DNA from: CAYMDP01 sp964389375
Lineage (GTDB): Bacteria > Bdellovibrionota > Bdellovibrionia > Bdellovibrionales > UBA1609
Length of the DNA stretch: 64,000 nt
Assembly (NCBI GenBank): GCA_964389375.1
Contig: CAYMDP010000003.1
Coordinates: 1 to 64,000 of the forward strand
Reading direction: 5' to 3'
Shown here in pieces: positions 35,030-43,493 of the stretch (within the stretch, counting starts at the first letter, position 1; each line of letters starts with the position of its first letter). The notes beneath the pieces are model-generated. The model was not told the origin of the DNA, ran no database searches, and saw only the letters and a program-made list of their open reading frames with translations. The position numbers and the translations under genes were made by a program.

Positions 35030-35454
35030 TAGGAGTTTACGAACTCTTTCTCACTAAAGAAAAGAGAAAGTTCGCGCTTTGCGCTCTCAAGGCTGTCGCT
35101 TCCGTGAACTGCGTTTTCTCCGACATTGTCACCAAATTCTGCGCGAATTGTGCCAGCTGCGGCTTTTTTAGGATCCGTGGCGCCCATGATTTCGCGGTTT
35201 CTTAGAACTGCGTTTTCACCTTGTAAAGCCATCAACATCACTGGACCTGAAGTCATAAAGTCTACAAGTTCACCAAAAAAAGGACGCTCTTTATGTTCGG
35301 CATAAAAAGTCTCGCACTTTGCGCGTTCAAGAGTCACAAGCTTCGCAGCGGCAATCTTAAGGCCGCTTTGTTCGAACTTGTGAATAATTGCGCCGATGGC
35401 ATTCTTTTTTACCGCGTTGGGTTTAATAATACTGAAAGTGATTTCTTTAGACAT
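35029..35454 (-). CDS. ndk: Nucleoside diphosphate kinase
   Basis: A 141-residue enzyme of standard length moving a phosphate between NTPs and NDPs. KPNAVKKN and the active-site histidine in NAVHGSDSLESA are present. It lies 20 bp downstream of sucD. This coupling is common, as Ndk can share nucleotides with succinyl-CoA synthetase. Confidence 0.97.
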   Translation of the reverse strand: MSKEITFSIIKPNAVKKNAIGAIIHKFEQSGLKIAAAKLVTLERAKCETFYAEHKERPFFGELVDFMTSGPVMLMALQGENAVLRNREIMGATDPKKAAAGTIRAEFGDNVGENAVHGSDSLESAKRELSLFFSEKEFVNS

Positions 35455-35474
35455 AAGATCTTCTCCTCGTAGGG

Positions 35475-36344
35475 TTATTTTAAACTACTTTTTAATGTCG
35501 AGCCAAGGTCTGAAGGGCTTCTGGAAATGTGGCAGCCCGCAGATTTTAAAGCTTCAAACTTTGCTTCCGCAGTGCCCTTTCCGCCACTGATGATGGCTCC
35601 AGCATGACCCATGCGTTTTCCGGGAGGTGCAGTGGCTCCGGCAATAAAACAAGTTACGGGTTTTTTAAACTCGCGTTTGATATATTCCGCAGCTTCTTCT
35701 TCGGCAGTCCCGCCGATTTCACCAATCATGATGACCGCATCTGTTCCGGCATCACGATTAAACATTTCTAGAATATCGATAAAGTTTGTCCCGTTGACTG
35801 GGTCGCCACCGATTCCCACACAAGAGCTTTGCCCAAGACCCACATTCGACAACTGCCAAACGGCTTCATAGGTCAAAGTTCCCGAGCGAGACAAAACTCC
35901 AATGCGCCCTGGAGTATGAATATGTCCAGGCATAATTCCGATTTTACATTCGCCCGGAGTAATCACGCCTGGGCAATTGGGTCCGATTAATCGAGTTTTT
36001 TTGCCTTCCATAAAGCGACGAACTTTAATCATATCAAGAACTGGAATGCCTTCTGTGATACATACGACAAGGTCAAGCTCTGCATCAACCGCTTCCATGA
36101 TGGCATCTGCGGCAAAGGGCGGTGGAACATAAACAACAGAAGCATTTGCTCCGGTTTTTTCTACGGCCTCTTCAACCGTATCAAAGATCGGAAGGTTTAA
36201 ATGTTTTCCGCCACCTTTTCCAGGAGTCACTCCGCCGACCATTTTGGTTCCGTAGGCAATGGCCTGCTCAGAGTGAAATGTCCCTTGCGCTCCGGTAAAA
36301 CCTTGGCAGATCACTTTGGTGTTTTTATTTACTAAGATAGACAT
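35475..36344 (-). CDS. sucD: Succinyl-CoA synthetase alpha subunit
   Basis: A 289-residue subunit that binds CoA and carries the phospho-histidine. NTKVICQGFTGAQGTFH, GPNCPGVITPGECKIGIMP and GHAGAIISGGKGTAE with the active His are clear. Its start overlaps the sucC stop by one base. Together they make succinate and ATP or GTP from succinyl-CoA in the citric acid cycle. Confidence 0.98.
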   Translation of the reverse strand: MSILVNKNTKVICQGFTGAQGTFHSEQAIAYGTKMVGGVTPGKGGGKHLNLPIFDTVEEAVEKTGANASVVYVPPPFAADAIMEAVDAELDLVVCITEGIPVLDMIKVRRFMEGKKTRLIGPNCPGVITPGECKIGIMPGHIHTPGRIGVLSRSGTLTYEAVWQLSNVGLGQSSCVGIGGDPVNGTNFIDILEMFNRDAGTDAVIMIGEIGGTAEEEAAEYIKREFKKPVTCFIAGATAPPGKRMGHAGAIISGGKGTAEAKFEALKSAGCHISRSPSDLGSTLKSSLK

Positions 36345-37513
36345 TATTGACTTCCTTTCACGGCAGAAACAATGGCCTTGGCCGCCGAAGCCAGATCATC
36401 GGCAGGCGTAATGTTTAAACCACTTTCAGAGAGAAGTTTTTTACCCAATTCAACATTTGTTCCTTGAAGTCGAACAACAAGAGGAACCTTTAGTCCAAGC
36501 TCCTTAGTGGCTGCGATCACGCCTTCGGCGATGATGTCGCATTTCATGATGCCACCAAAAATATTGACTAGAATTCCTTTAACATTGGGATCTTTTAGAA
36601 TCAGTTTAAAGGCCGCAGTGACCTTTTCCTTATTCGCACCACCACCGACATCTAAGAAATTCGCGGGAAATCCCCCATGAATTTTAATAATATCCATCGT
36701 CGCCATGGCAAGGCCCGCGCCATTCACAAGGCAGCCGATGTTTCCATCAAGCTTAATAAAGGCGAGTTCATATTTGCTGGCTTCAATTTCTGAGGGGTCT
36801 TCTTCTGACAAATCCCGAAGTTCCATGACTTCCGGCTGGCGGTACAAAGAATTTGAATCAAAATTCATTTTTGCATCCAGTGTGATGACATCTCCAGCCG
36901 CAGTCTCGACCAGCGGATTAATCTCTGCAATCGAACAGTCCGAAGCAACAAAGGCATTATAAAGTGAGATAAAACTTTTCACGGCTTTATTTACAACCTT
37001 GTCCTTCATTCCAATCGCGAAAGCCAACTGACGAGCCTGATAGGGCATAAGTCCCGCGGCAGGATCGATAATCACTTTATGGATCATATGGGGGCGTTTT
37101 TCGGCGACTTCTTCGATGTCCATTCCGCCTTCAGAGCTTGCCATCATCACGACGCGCTGGCTGGCTCTATCGACAAGGACAGCAACGTAATATTCTTTGG
37201 CGATCTCACAGCCTTCTTCGATAAAAACTTTATTTACGACTTTGCCTTCAGGGCCGGTCTGGTGAGTGACCAAGGTCATTCCCATCATTGCCTCTGTTAA
37301 CTTTGCGACTTCATCCAAAGATTTGGCGATTTTTACTCCGCCCCCTTTTCCGCGACCACCGGCATGGATTTGTGCCTTCACGACCCAAACTTTTCCGCCT
37401 AAACTCTCGGCCGCTTTTTTTGCTTCCGCGCCCGATGTTACAAGGCGGCCTTTAAGCGTCGAAACTCCGAATTTTCGCAAAAGTTCCTTGGCCTGATACT
37501 CATGAATATTCAT
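36344..37513 (-). CDS. sucC: Succinyl-CoA synthetase beta subunit
   Basis: A 389-residue ATP-grasp subunit of usual length, beginning MNIHEYQAKELLRKFGV. KAQIHAGGRGKGGGVKIAKS is the nucleotide-binding region, and VDVGGGA-like LDVGGGANKEKV and NIFGGIMKCD are the subunit interface motifs. It lies 34 bp after mdh and overlaps sucD by one base. Confidence 0.98.
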   Translation of the reverse strand: MNIHEYQAKELLRKFGVSTLKGRLVTSGAEAKKAAESLGGKVWVVKAQIHAGGRGKGGGVKIAKSLDEVAKLTEAMMGMTLVTHQTGPEGKVVNKVFIEEGCEIAKEYYVAVLVDRASQRVVMMASSEGGMDIEEVAEKRPHMIHKVIIDPAAGLMPYQARQLAFAIGMKDKVVNKAVKSFISLYNAFVASDCSIAEINPLVETAAGDVITLDAKMNFDSNSLYRQPEVMELRDLSEEDPSEIEASKYELAFIKLDGNIGCLVNGAGLAMATMDIIKIHGGFPANFLDVGGGANKEKVTAAFKLILKDPNVKGILVNIFGGIMKCDIIAEGVIAATKELGLKVPLVVRLQGTNVELGKKLLSESGLNITPADDLASAAKAIVSAVKGSQ

Positions 37514-37547
37514 TACAACTCCTTCGTCGAATCAAGATGAGTGAAGA

Positions 37548-38492
37548 TTAAATATTGAGCTTCTCGACAGCAGAAACAAGTTCTTTTACTGCGTTTGCCG
37601 AGTGATCCAGACCTGCGCGTTCAGTCTCGTTTAATTTTAGTTCAAGGACCTGCTCTAGACCTTTTCCGCCCAGTTTACAAAGGACTCCAATAAACAGGTC
37701 GTTAATCCCGTATTCGCCTTTTAGGTAAGCAGCACAAGGCAAAATTCTTTTTTGATCTTTCAAAATGGATTCTGCCATCTGAACTGCACTAGCGCTTGGT
37801 GCGTAGTAGGCCGATCCTGTTTTTAGAAGTCCGACAATCTCGGCACCACCATTGCGTGTGCGGGTGACAAGCGCTTCGACTTTGTCTGCGCTTAAGATCT
37901 CAGTTAATGGAACTCCACCGACCGAGCAATGACGAGGCATTGGCACCATGGTATCGCCATGGCCTCCAAGGACGAAGGCCTGCACATCTTTAACGCTGAC
38001 ATTTAGTTCTTCTGCGATAAAAGCCTTAAAGCGGGCCCCATCTAAAACTCCGGCCATTCCAATCACTCGCTCCCGAGGAAATCCCAATTCTTTTAAGGCG
38101 ACATAAGCCATAGCATCTAGGGGATTACTGACAACAATCACAACCGCGTTCGGGGAATACTCTTTCACTCCCTTGCAAACATCTTTCATAATTTTTGAGT
38201 TGGTCGCGAGCAAATCATCTCGGCTCATTCCAGGTTTTCGAGGAATCCCCGCAGTGATAATGACAACATCACTTCCTGCCGTGTCTTTGTAATCACTGGT
38301 TCCTGTGACTTTTGCATCGAACATTTCTACTGGAGAGGCTTCGAATAAATCTAAGGCCTTCCCCTTTGCCGATCCTTCATTGATGTCGACAAGAACAACA
38401 TCGCCAAGTTCTTTTGCAGCCGCCCAATGTGCACAGGTTGATCCAACAAATCCGGCACCGACGACTGTTAGTTTTTTTCGTTTATGTTGCAT
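37548..38492 (-). CDS. mdh: Malate dehydrogenase (LDH-like type)
   Basis: A 314-residue NAD-dependent dehydrogenase of the LDH-like MDH group. GAGFVGSTCAHWAA binds NAD. IPRKPGMSRDDLLATN carries the substrate arginines and the Arg typical of malate rather than lactate enzymes, and GGHGDTMVP has the catalytic His. It heads the operon mdh-sucC-sucD-ndk. GGGAGG precedes the ATG, and a TATAAT-like box lies just upstream. Confidence 0.97.
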   Translation of the reverse strand: MQHKRKKLTVVGAGFVGSTCAHWAAAKELGDVVLVDINEGSAKGKALDLFEASPVEMFDAKVTGTSDYKDTAGSDVVIITAGIPRKPGMSRDDLLATNSKIMKDVCKGVKEYSPNAVVIVVSNPLDAMAYVALKELGFPRERVIGMAGVLDGARFKAFIAEELNVSVKDVQAFVLGGHGDTMVPMPRHCSVGGVPLTEILSADKVEALVTRTRNGGAEIVGLLKTGSAYYAPSASAVQMAESILKDQKRILPCAAYLKGEYGINDLFIGVLCKLGGKGLEQVLELKLNETERAGLDHSANAVKELVSAVEKLNI

Positions 38493-38528
38493 GCTCTTGA
38501 GCCTCCCAAAGTTGTGAAGGAAAGGTAT

Positions 38529-38534
38529 ATTATA
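38529..38534 (-). promoter_or_regulatory. -10 box candidate for mdh-sucCD
   Basis: TATAAT on the minus strand lies 37 bp before the mdh start. No good -35 box is visible at the right distance, so the promoter may be of the extended -10 kind or need an activator. The call rests on the hexamer and its position. Confidence 0.45.
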
Positions 38535-38666
38535 TAGATAGACTTGAAAGCCCTTATAGCAGACCCGCCTCAGAGATCAATAAAAAACAAGTGATTTTAA
38601 ATGCTTATCCAGTGGGCTGGGGATTCGCAGTCCATTTCATTTTCTAACTTGTATGGCGGATAAAAC

Positions 38667-38694
38667 TTGAACCCGGACTTTGCTGCTGTAGACT
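38667..38694 (+). promoter_or_regulatory. Candidate promoter of the MCE transporter operon
   Basis: TTGAAC at 38667-38672 and TAGACT at 38689-38694 with a 16-bp spacer lie 44 bp upstream of the first ATPase gene. Both boxes are partial matches to the housekeeping consensus, so this is only a candidate. Confidence 0.4.
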
Positions 38695-38737
38695 TTAGCC
38701 AGGCAGAATTAATTCACTTATTTTAGGTATTTGCAGC

Positions 38738-39502
38738 GTGGCGTCAGCATCTATAGAACTTCAAGCGGTCGGAATCTCTTTTGAGGAGGGGCCGCTCTTA
38801 CAAAACTTGAATCTGCGGATTAAAAAGGGGGAGCGTTACGTTCTCATCGGACCCAGCGGACACGGAAAAAGTGTAATTCTAAAAATGATGGCTGGAATTC
38901 TGGCGCCCAGTACCGGACGGGTTCTTGTTGAAGGGGAAGATCTACACACATTAAAGGGCGATGCGCGCCACCGTTTAATGCGTAAAATGGGGATGCTTTT
39001 TCAGAAAAATGCACTTTTTGATTCTTTAAGTGTCGCCGAAAATATTGCCTTTCCTTTAAGAGAAATTAGTTCTTTATCGGAATTAGATATTCAAAAAAAG
39101 GTCAGCACCTTTTTAGAAGCCGTGCAGATTCCTCATGCCAAAGATCTTTTTCCGGACGAGATCAGCGGTGGAATGCAAAAGCGACTTGGAATTGCCCGAG
39201 CTTTGGCTCTGAATCCTGAAATTATTTTTTATGATGATCCCACTGCGGGCTTAGATCCGATCACGAGTCGTGTGATTATTGATTTGATCTTAGGCCTACA
39301 AAAGAAAAACAATTCGACTCTTGTGGCGATCACCAATGATATGAACCGGGCCTTTCAGCTGGCCGATCGGATTGGTTTAGTTTTTAAAGGTGAGCTGATC
39401 GAGGCCGGCACTGTGGCCCAAACGAAAGCGAGTTCAGATCCCAGAATCCAGCAATTTATAGCCGGCCATTTAAGCGGACCCATTACGGAGTCCCTTGCAT
39501 GA
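38738..39502 (+). CDS. MCE-type lipid transporter ATPase with altered catalytic residues
   Basis: A 254-residue ABC ATPase. Walker A is GPSGHGKSV (residues about 38-46) and the signature is ISGGMQKRLG. Walker B reads IIFYDDPTAGLDP, with Asp in place of the usual catalytic Glu, and the switch His is replaced by Asn (AITNDM). This points to a weak or dead ATP site. It overlaps the second ATPase gene by four bases and is related to it, which suggests a heterodimer in the MlaF position. The start is GTG with a weak ribosome-binding site. Confidence 0.88.
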   Translation: MASASIELQAVGISFEEGPLLQNLNLRIKKGERYVLIGPSGHGKSVILKMMAGILAPSTGRVLVEGEDLHTLKGDARHRLMRKMGMLFQKNALFDSLSVAENIAFPLREISSLSELDIQKKVSTFLEAVQIPHAKDLFPDEISGGMQKRLGIARALALNPEIIFYDDPTAGLDPITSRVIIDLILGLQKKNNSTLVAITNDMNRAFQLADRIGLVFKGELIEAGTVAQTKASSDPRIQQFIAGHLSGPITESLA

Positions 39503-40251
39503 TTGAGTTTCAAAATGTTGTAAAACAGTTTGGAGAAAGGACCGTTCTTAAGGGCATTTCTTTTCAGATTAAGGCCGGAGAAATTGTTTTTATTTTGGGC
39601 ACCTCGGGGACTGGAAAATCTGTTTTATTAAAGACCCTTGTCGGCTTGTTAAGACCAACCAGTGGGAAGATTTTTATAGAGAGCCAGGAAGTCAGTGGTC
39701 TTAGCGAAGCGGAGTACCTTCCGGTTAGAAAGAAATGTGGCATGGTCTTTCAGCACCCGGCGCTTTTTGATTCTTTGACAGTTTTTGAGAACATTGCTTT
39801 TGGACTTCGCAAACATTTTCCAAAGATGTCAGAAAAGCAGATCCAAGAGCGAGTTCGCCGCTGCCTCAGTCTTGTGAACTTGTCCAATATTGAAGATAAA
39901 AGACCTCAAGATATATCCTATGGCATGCAAAAAAGAGTCAGCCTTGCCAGAACGGTGGCCATCGAGCCCAAAGTTTTGCTGTTTGACGAACCCACAACAG
40001 GCTTGGACCCGGTGACAACAAATGCGATTAACAAGTTGATTCAAGATCTTTCTCGAGAATTGAAAACAACATCGATGATCGTTAGTCACGATATGCATTG
40101 TGCCTTGGATATCGCGGATCGGATTATTGTGCTCGACAAAGGCGAAATCGTGGAGCAGGGAAGCCCCAAAGATTTGCTCGCAAGTCCCGTTCAATTGGTC
40201 AAAGATTTTATGTCGGAGGCCATTGAGGTTCGAAAGGCTCAAGGAAAATGA
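39499..40251 (+). CDS. MCE-type lipid transporter ATPase (MlaF-like)
   Basis: A 250-residue ABC ATPase with Walker A GTSGTGKSV, a signature ISYGMQKRVS that departs from LSGGQ, Walker B LLFDEPTTGLDP with the catalytic Glu, and the switch His in VSHDM. It has intact catalysis, unlike its neighbour upstream. MlaF drives phospholipid movement between the membranes. It overlaps both neighbours by four bases. Confidence 0.92.
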   Translation: MIEFQNVVKQFGERTVLKGISFQIKAGEIVFILGTSGTGKSVLLKTLVGLLRPTSGKIFIESQEVSGLSEAEYLPVRKKCGMVFQHPALFDSLTVFENIAFGLRKHFPKMSEKQIQERVRRCLSLVNLSNIEDKRPQDISYGMQKRVSLARTVAIEPKVLLFDEPTTGLDPVTTNAINKLIQDLSRELKTTSMIVSHDMHCALDIADRIIVLDKGEIVEQGSPKDLLASPVQLVKDFMSEAIEVRKAQGK

Positions 40252-41012
40252 CACATATATTCACCGAACTTGGGGCTGGGATTCTTTTTTTACGGGAAGT
40301 TTGGCGAACTTTTTTGCGCCACCCCTTTCAATGGGGAAAAGTCTGTGAACAAATCGTAAAAGTCACCGAGCAAAGTCTTGCGACGACAGCCCTTGCAGGA
40401 TTTTTTGTGGGCGCGATTATGACTGTGCAGTTTACGATGCAAGTCGATCAATTCGGGGCCTTGGGTTATCTTGGGGGACTTGCAACTAGCGCGACCATTC
40501 GAGAGGTTGGGCCTTTGTTGATTGCCTTTATGTTAAGCGGAAAAGTGGGGGCTTTTACTTCGGCCGAACTTGGGACAATGAAGGTGACCGAACAAATTGA
40601 TGCGATTCGCTGTCTTGGAGCAGACCCAATTCATGAGCTGGTTATTCCGCGCTTCTTCGGAATTATTGTCTCAAGCTTTTTTCTTCTGGCGGCAGGTCTA
40701 ATTATGTCGGTTTTTGGTGGTCTAATATTAGGACTATTTTTTTCGGGGATTAATCCTGAGGAATATGTTCGCCATATTCCGACAATTGTGTCCTGGCCCT
40801 CGATTGTGTCGGGACTGTTTAAGTGTTTTGCCTTTGCGATGATCTTGGCTTCGGTTTGCACCTATATGGGATACTCGGCCACCGGCGGGGCTAAGGGTGT
40901 GGGTCGGGCTGTTGTGAATACGGCGGTTGCGACAATGGTGGGTATCGTCGTTGTGGATTGGTTTACGAGTCTTTTGGCAGAAACTGCACTTAACCTATTT
41001 CTAGGCTTTTAA
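40248..41012 (+). CDS. MlaE-like permease 1
   Basis: A 254-residue MlaE/YrbE-type inner-membrane permease with about five membrane segments. The family motif ELGTMKVTEQIDAIRCLGADP is present (residues about 105-125). It overlaps the ATPase gene by four bases and is followed two bases later by a second, different permease gene, so the membrane unit may be a heterodimer. Confidence 0.93.
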   Translation: MTHIFTELGAGILFLREVWRTFLRHPFQWGKVCEQIVKVTEQSLATTALAGFFVGAIMTVQFTMQVDQFGALGYLGGLATSATIREVGPLLIAFMLSGKVGAFTSAELGTMKVTEQIDAIRCLGADPIHELVIPRFFGIIVSSFFLLAAGLIMSVFGGLILGLFFSGINPEEYVRHIPTIVSWPSIVSGLFKCFAFAMILASVCTYMGYSATGGAKGVGRAVVNTAVATMVGIVVVDWFTSLLAETALNLFLGF

Positions 41013-41014
41013 GG

Positions 41015-41770
41015 ATGAGTGTGAATTTTATCGCAAAAGGGATTCTTAGTTTTTTTGATCTGGTCGGGCAGACCCTTGCCAAAAGCATATCACCGCCTTT
41101 TCGGATTAAAGACACAATTCGCCAACTTCAGTTCGTCGTTTGGGAAAGTGCCCCAGTTGTTATTTTTTGCGTCAGTTTTGCGGCGGCGGTGACAATTATT
41201 GAATCCTCCTTTCACATGAAGCTTGTGGTGCAGAATGATGCACTTGTTCCTGGATTTGCGGCTCTTTTGATTCTCCGAGAGCTGGGAGCTGTGGTCACAG
41301 CTTTGTTGGTTACATCCCGAGTCGGTGCGGGCTTGGCTGCAGAGGTTGGAACAATGCAAATCACCGAGCAAGTCGATGCCTTGAAGATGCTGGGCATTGA
41401 TCCTATTCGTTTTTTAGTTGTTCCTCGCTTTATCGCCTGCACTCTGGGAGTATTTTTGCTTTCAATCATTGCCAATTTGGTCTGTTTATATTTTGCTATG
41501 CTTGTGAGTGAAGTGCGCCTTGGTTATTCCTCGGGAAGTTTTTTGATGGGCATGAGAACTTTCGTGGATTTTAAAGACCTGGTCTTTGCCTCGATCAAAG
41601 GAGCAAGCTTTGGTGCTGTGATTCCTTTAGTCAGTTGTTTTTATGGATTTCGCTGCCAAGCCGGTGCCGAAGGAGTGGGAAAGGCAACGACAAATAGTGT
41701 TGTGACCAGCTCTGTTTTAATTATTGTTCTGGATTTTGTGTTGGGATTTACCTTTTCACATTTTTATTAA
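41015..41770 (+). CDS. MlaE-like permease 2
   Basis: A 251-residue permease of the same family, with EVGTMQITEQVDALKMLGIDP as its cytoplasmic motif and similar membrane segments. The two permeases differ throughout. Paired with two ATPases this makes a heteromeric MCE transporter plausible. It starts two bases after the first permease's stop. Confidence 0.93.
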   Translation: MSVNFIAKGILSFFDLVGQTLAKSISPPFRIKDTIRQLQFVVWESAPVVIFCVSFAAAVTIIESSFHMKLVVQNDALVPGFAALLILRELGAVVTALLVTSRVGAGLAAEVGTMQITEQVDALKMLGIDPIRFLVVPRFIACTLGVFLLSIIANLVCLYFAMLVSEVRLGYSSGSFLMGMRTFVDFKDLVFASIKGASFGAVIPLVSCFYGFRCQAGAEGVGKATTNSVVTSSVLIIVLDFVLGFTFSHFY

Positions 41771-41783
41771 GGAAAGAATTTAA

Positions 41784-42560
41784 ATGAAAGCCGAGACCAA
41801 AGTAGGAATTATGTTTGTCGTGGCCTTTTTAATGGCCATAGGCTTCGCGTATTTGCTGGGGGCGATCAGTATTTTTTCTAGCGGAAAGCCCCTGACCGTG
41901 GCTTATAACTTTGCTGGAGGTATTGAGGTCGGATCTCCAGTTCGGGTGATGGGCATAAAGGTTGGAAAGGTTCGCAGTATTAAGTTTGACCCAAATTTTC
42001 AAATGCCCAATGGGGAAGCCGTGAATCTGAAGATGGAGATTTCGATTGATCAAGAGGCCTGGGGAAGTTTACGTCAAGACAGCGCCTTTTACATTAATTT
42101 GGCCGGTGTTATCGGCGAGAAGTTTTTAGAGATCACCCCGGGCTCGATGGATGCCGCTCCTTTAAGGCCCGGAGACCTCGTTCGAGGACAAGATCCACCG
42201 CGAATCGATCAGATGATCTCGCAAAGCTATAGTCTTGCTGGAAAAATTTTGGATATGGTGGAAAAAAACGAGGGTAGCGTCGTAAACACTCTCGAAACCA
42301 TGAACAAACTGGTTGTGAATTTTGATAAGTTGCTTCGTCAGCTTGATAAAACGACGAACACCAACGATATGAGCAAGCTTCTTAGAAATTTTATTGTGAT
42401 CTCAGACGATGTGGCTTTTTTTACACAGTCCATTCGAAGTGCAGAGGGGCAAAAAACAGTTCGCTTAATGAACGAATTGATTCAACGCTTAGATCCTCTG
42501 GATGCAAAGGCCATTCGTAAGTTTCTTCAAGAAGAAGGCATTAAGGCCAAATTGTTTTAA
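41784..42560 (+). CDS. MCE-domain substrate-binding protein (MlaD-like)
   Basis: A 258-residue protein with an N-terminal membrane anchor (VGIMFVVAFLMAIGFAYLLGAISIF) and one MCE domain (residues about 35-120: LTVAYNFAGGIEVGSPVRVMGIKVGKVRSI, GEKFLEITPGS). Helical residues about 145-250 follow. MCE rings gather lipids in the periplasm and pass them to the permease. It begins 13 bp after permease 2. Confidence 0.92.
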   Translation: MKAETKVGIMFVVAFLMAIGFAYLLGAISIFSSGKPLTVAYNFAGGIEVGSPVRVMGIKVGKVRSIKFDPNFQMPNGEAVNLKMEISIDQEAWGSLRQDSAFYINLAGVIGEKFLEITPGSMDAAPLRPGDLVRGQDPPRIDQMISQSYSLAGKILDMVEKNEGSVVNTLETMNKLVVNFDKLLRQLDKTTNTNDMSKLLRNFIVISDDVAFFTQSIRSAEGQKTVRLMNELIQRLDPLDAKAIRKFLQEEGIKAKLF

Positions 42561-42572
42561 AAGGGGCAGCTA

Positions 42573-43187
42573 ATGAGAAGTGTGTGGAGTCGAATTTTTT
42601 TTCTGTCCTTACTGGGCTTTAGCTTCTGTAGCATCAGTCAGGCTGCGATTCTGATTGAACAAAGTGGGCGCTCGGTGAGCCGCCTTCCCTCAAAGCAAGC
42701 GCAAGACAGTTTTGATTTTAAAAGACAAAGAAAGGTCGGCTTTGGTCTTGGTGCGGCTGGAATTCACGGACTTATGGGTGCGATTTTAGAAATTAACTTT
42801 AGTGCTCAGGACAGTCTTGCGGGAAATTTTGGTTTGGGATCGGATTTTCAAAGTTTTGGGCTTCGATATCGTCGTTCTTTGGGGGGGCAGTGGTTTTCAC
42901 CTTACTTTGGCGCCGCTTTCTCAAGGTGGTACACAACCGGAGGACCGAAGGGAAACTTCTCTGATTCCAGCCCGGGCTTTCTTTCCGAGAAATTTTTAAC
43001 TGAATCTGAGGTTGAAAAAGGTCAGTTTGCAAAAAGCTTTTTGTCCCCCTCTTTTGGCTTTCAATACAATCAATTGAAAGGGGAATGGTCTGGACTTTCG
43101 ATCTATGTGGAAGTGTTAATGTTGATCGAGCTTGAGAACCTAGTTTCCGCTGCTACAGGGGAATTGGGCGCAATTTACTACTTCTGA
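42573..43187 (+). CDS. Secreted protein, probable outer-membrane barrel, last gene of the MCE operon
   Basis: A 204-residue protein with a signal peptide (FFLSLLGFSFCSISQA) and a mature part with alternating strands rich in Gly and Phe (FGLGAAGIHGLMG, FGLRYRRSLGG, FGAAFSRWY) ending GAIYYF. This is the pattern of an 8-strand outer-membrane barrel. Its place 12 bp behind mlaD suggests it could be the outer-membrane partner of the transporter, which is inference. Confidence 0.7.
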   Translation: MRSVWSRIFFLSLLGFSFCSISQAAILIEQSGRSVSRLPSKQAQDSFDFKRQRKVGFGLGAAGIHGLMGAILEINFSAQDSLAGNFGLGSDFQSFGLRYRRSLGGQWFSPYFGAAFSRWYTTGGPKGNFSDSSPGFLSEKFLTESEVEKGQFAKSFLSPSFGFQYNQLKGEWSGLSIYVEVLMLIELENLVSAATGELGAIYYF

Positions 43188-43217
43188 TTTTATTTTTTTA
43201 AAAGCCCTAAAACTAAA

Positions 43218-43243
43218 AAACCCTCGGCCGAAACCGAGGGTTT
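43218..43243 (-). terminator. Terminator between the MCE operon and the lysine-rich peptide gene
   Basis: A stem AAACCCTCGG / CCGAGGGTTT with a 6-nt loop is followed on the minus strand by TTTTTT. It ends the lysine-rich peptide gene; on the plus strand the tail is weaker (TTTAGTCTTT) but may also serve the MCE operon. Confidence 0.85.
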
Positions 43244-43268
43244 AGTCTTTACGACTTGAAAGCTAAAA

Positions 43269-43358
43269 CTACTTCTTTTTACGAGTAGTTTTCTTAGCTT
43301 TTTTCTTTGTAGTCTTCTTAGCTGCTTTCTTAGCTGCCTTTTTTCTTTTCTTAGCCAT
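43269..43358 (-). CDS. 29-residue lysine-rich basic peptide
   Basis: A short frame ATG-to-TAG of 30 codons encodes MAKKRKKAAKKAAKKTTKKK plus AKKTTRKKK: 17 Lys and 2 Arg of 29, with the rest Ala and Thr. It has a strong ribosome-binding site (GGAGGATAG) seven bases upstream and a strong terminator behind, so it is very probably a real gene despite its length. The repeating KKA/KKT pattern resembles the tails of histone H1-like and AlgP-like DNA-binding proteins. A DNA- or RNA-compacting role is plausible but not shown. Confidence 0.8.
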   Translation of the reverse strand: MAKKRKKAAKKAAKKTTKKKAKKTTRKKK

Positions 43359-43493
43359 TCTATCCTCCTAGGATGAATTCGTTGTTGTTAACACTGTTGC
43401 CTACTGTTTAAGTCTACTTACGTGACTCTCTTCGTCAATAAAAAAAAATATCTTGAGCCGATTTTTTGCATTTTTCTGATTTAGGGAGATGAA

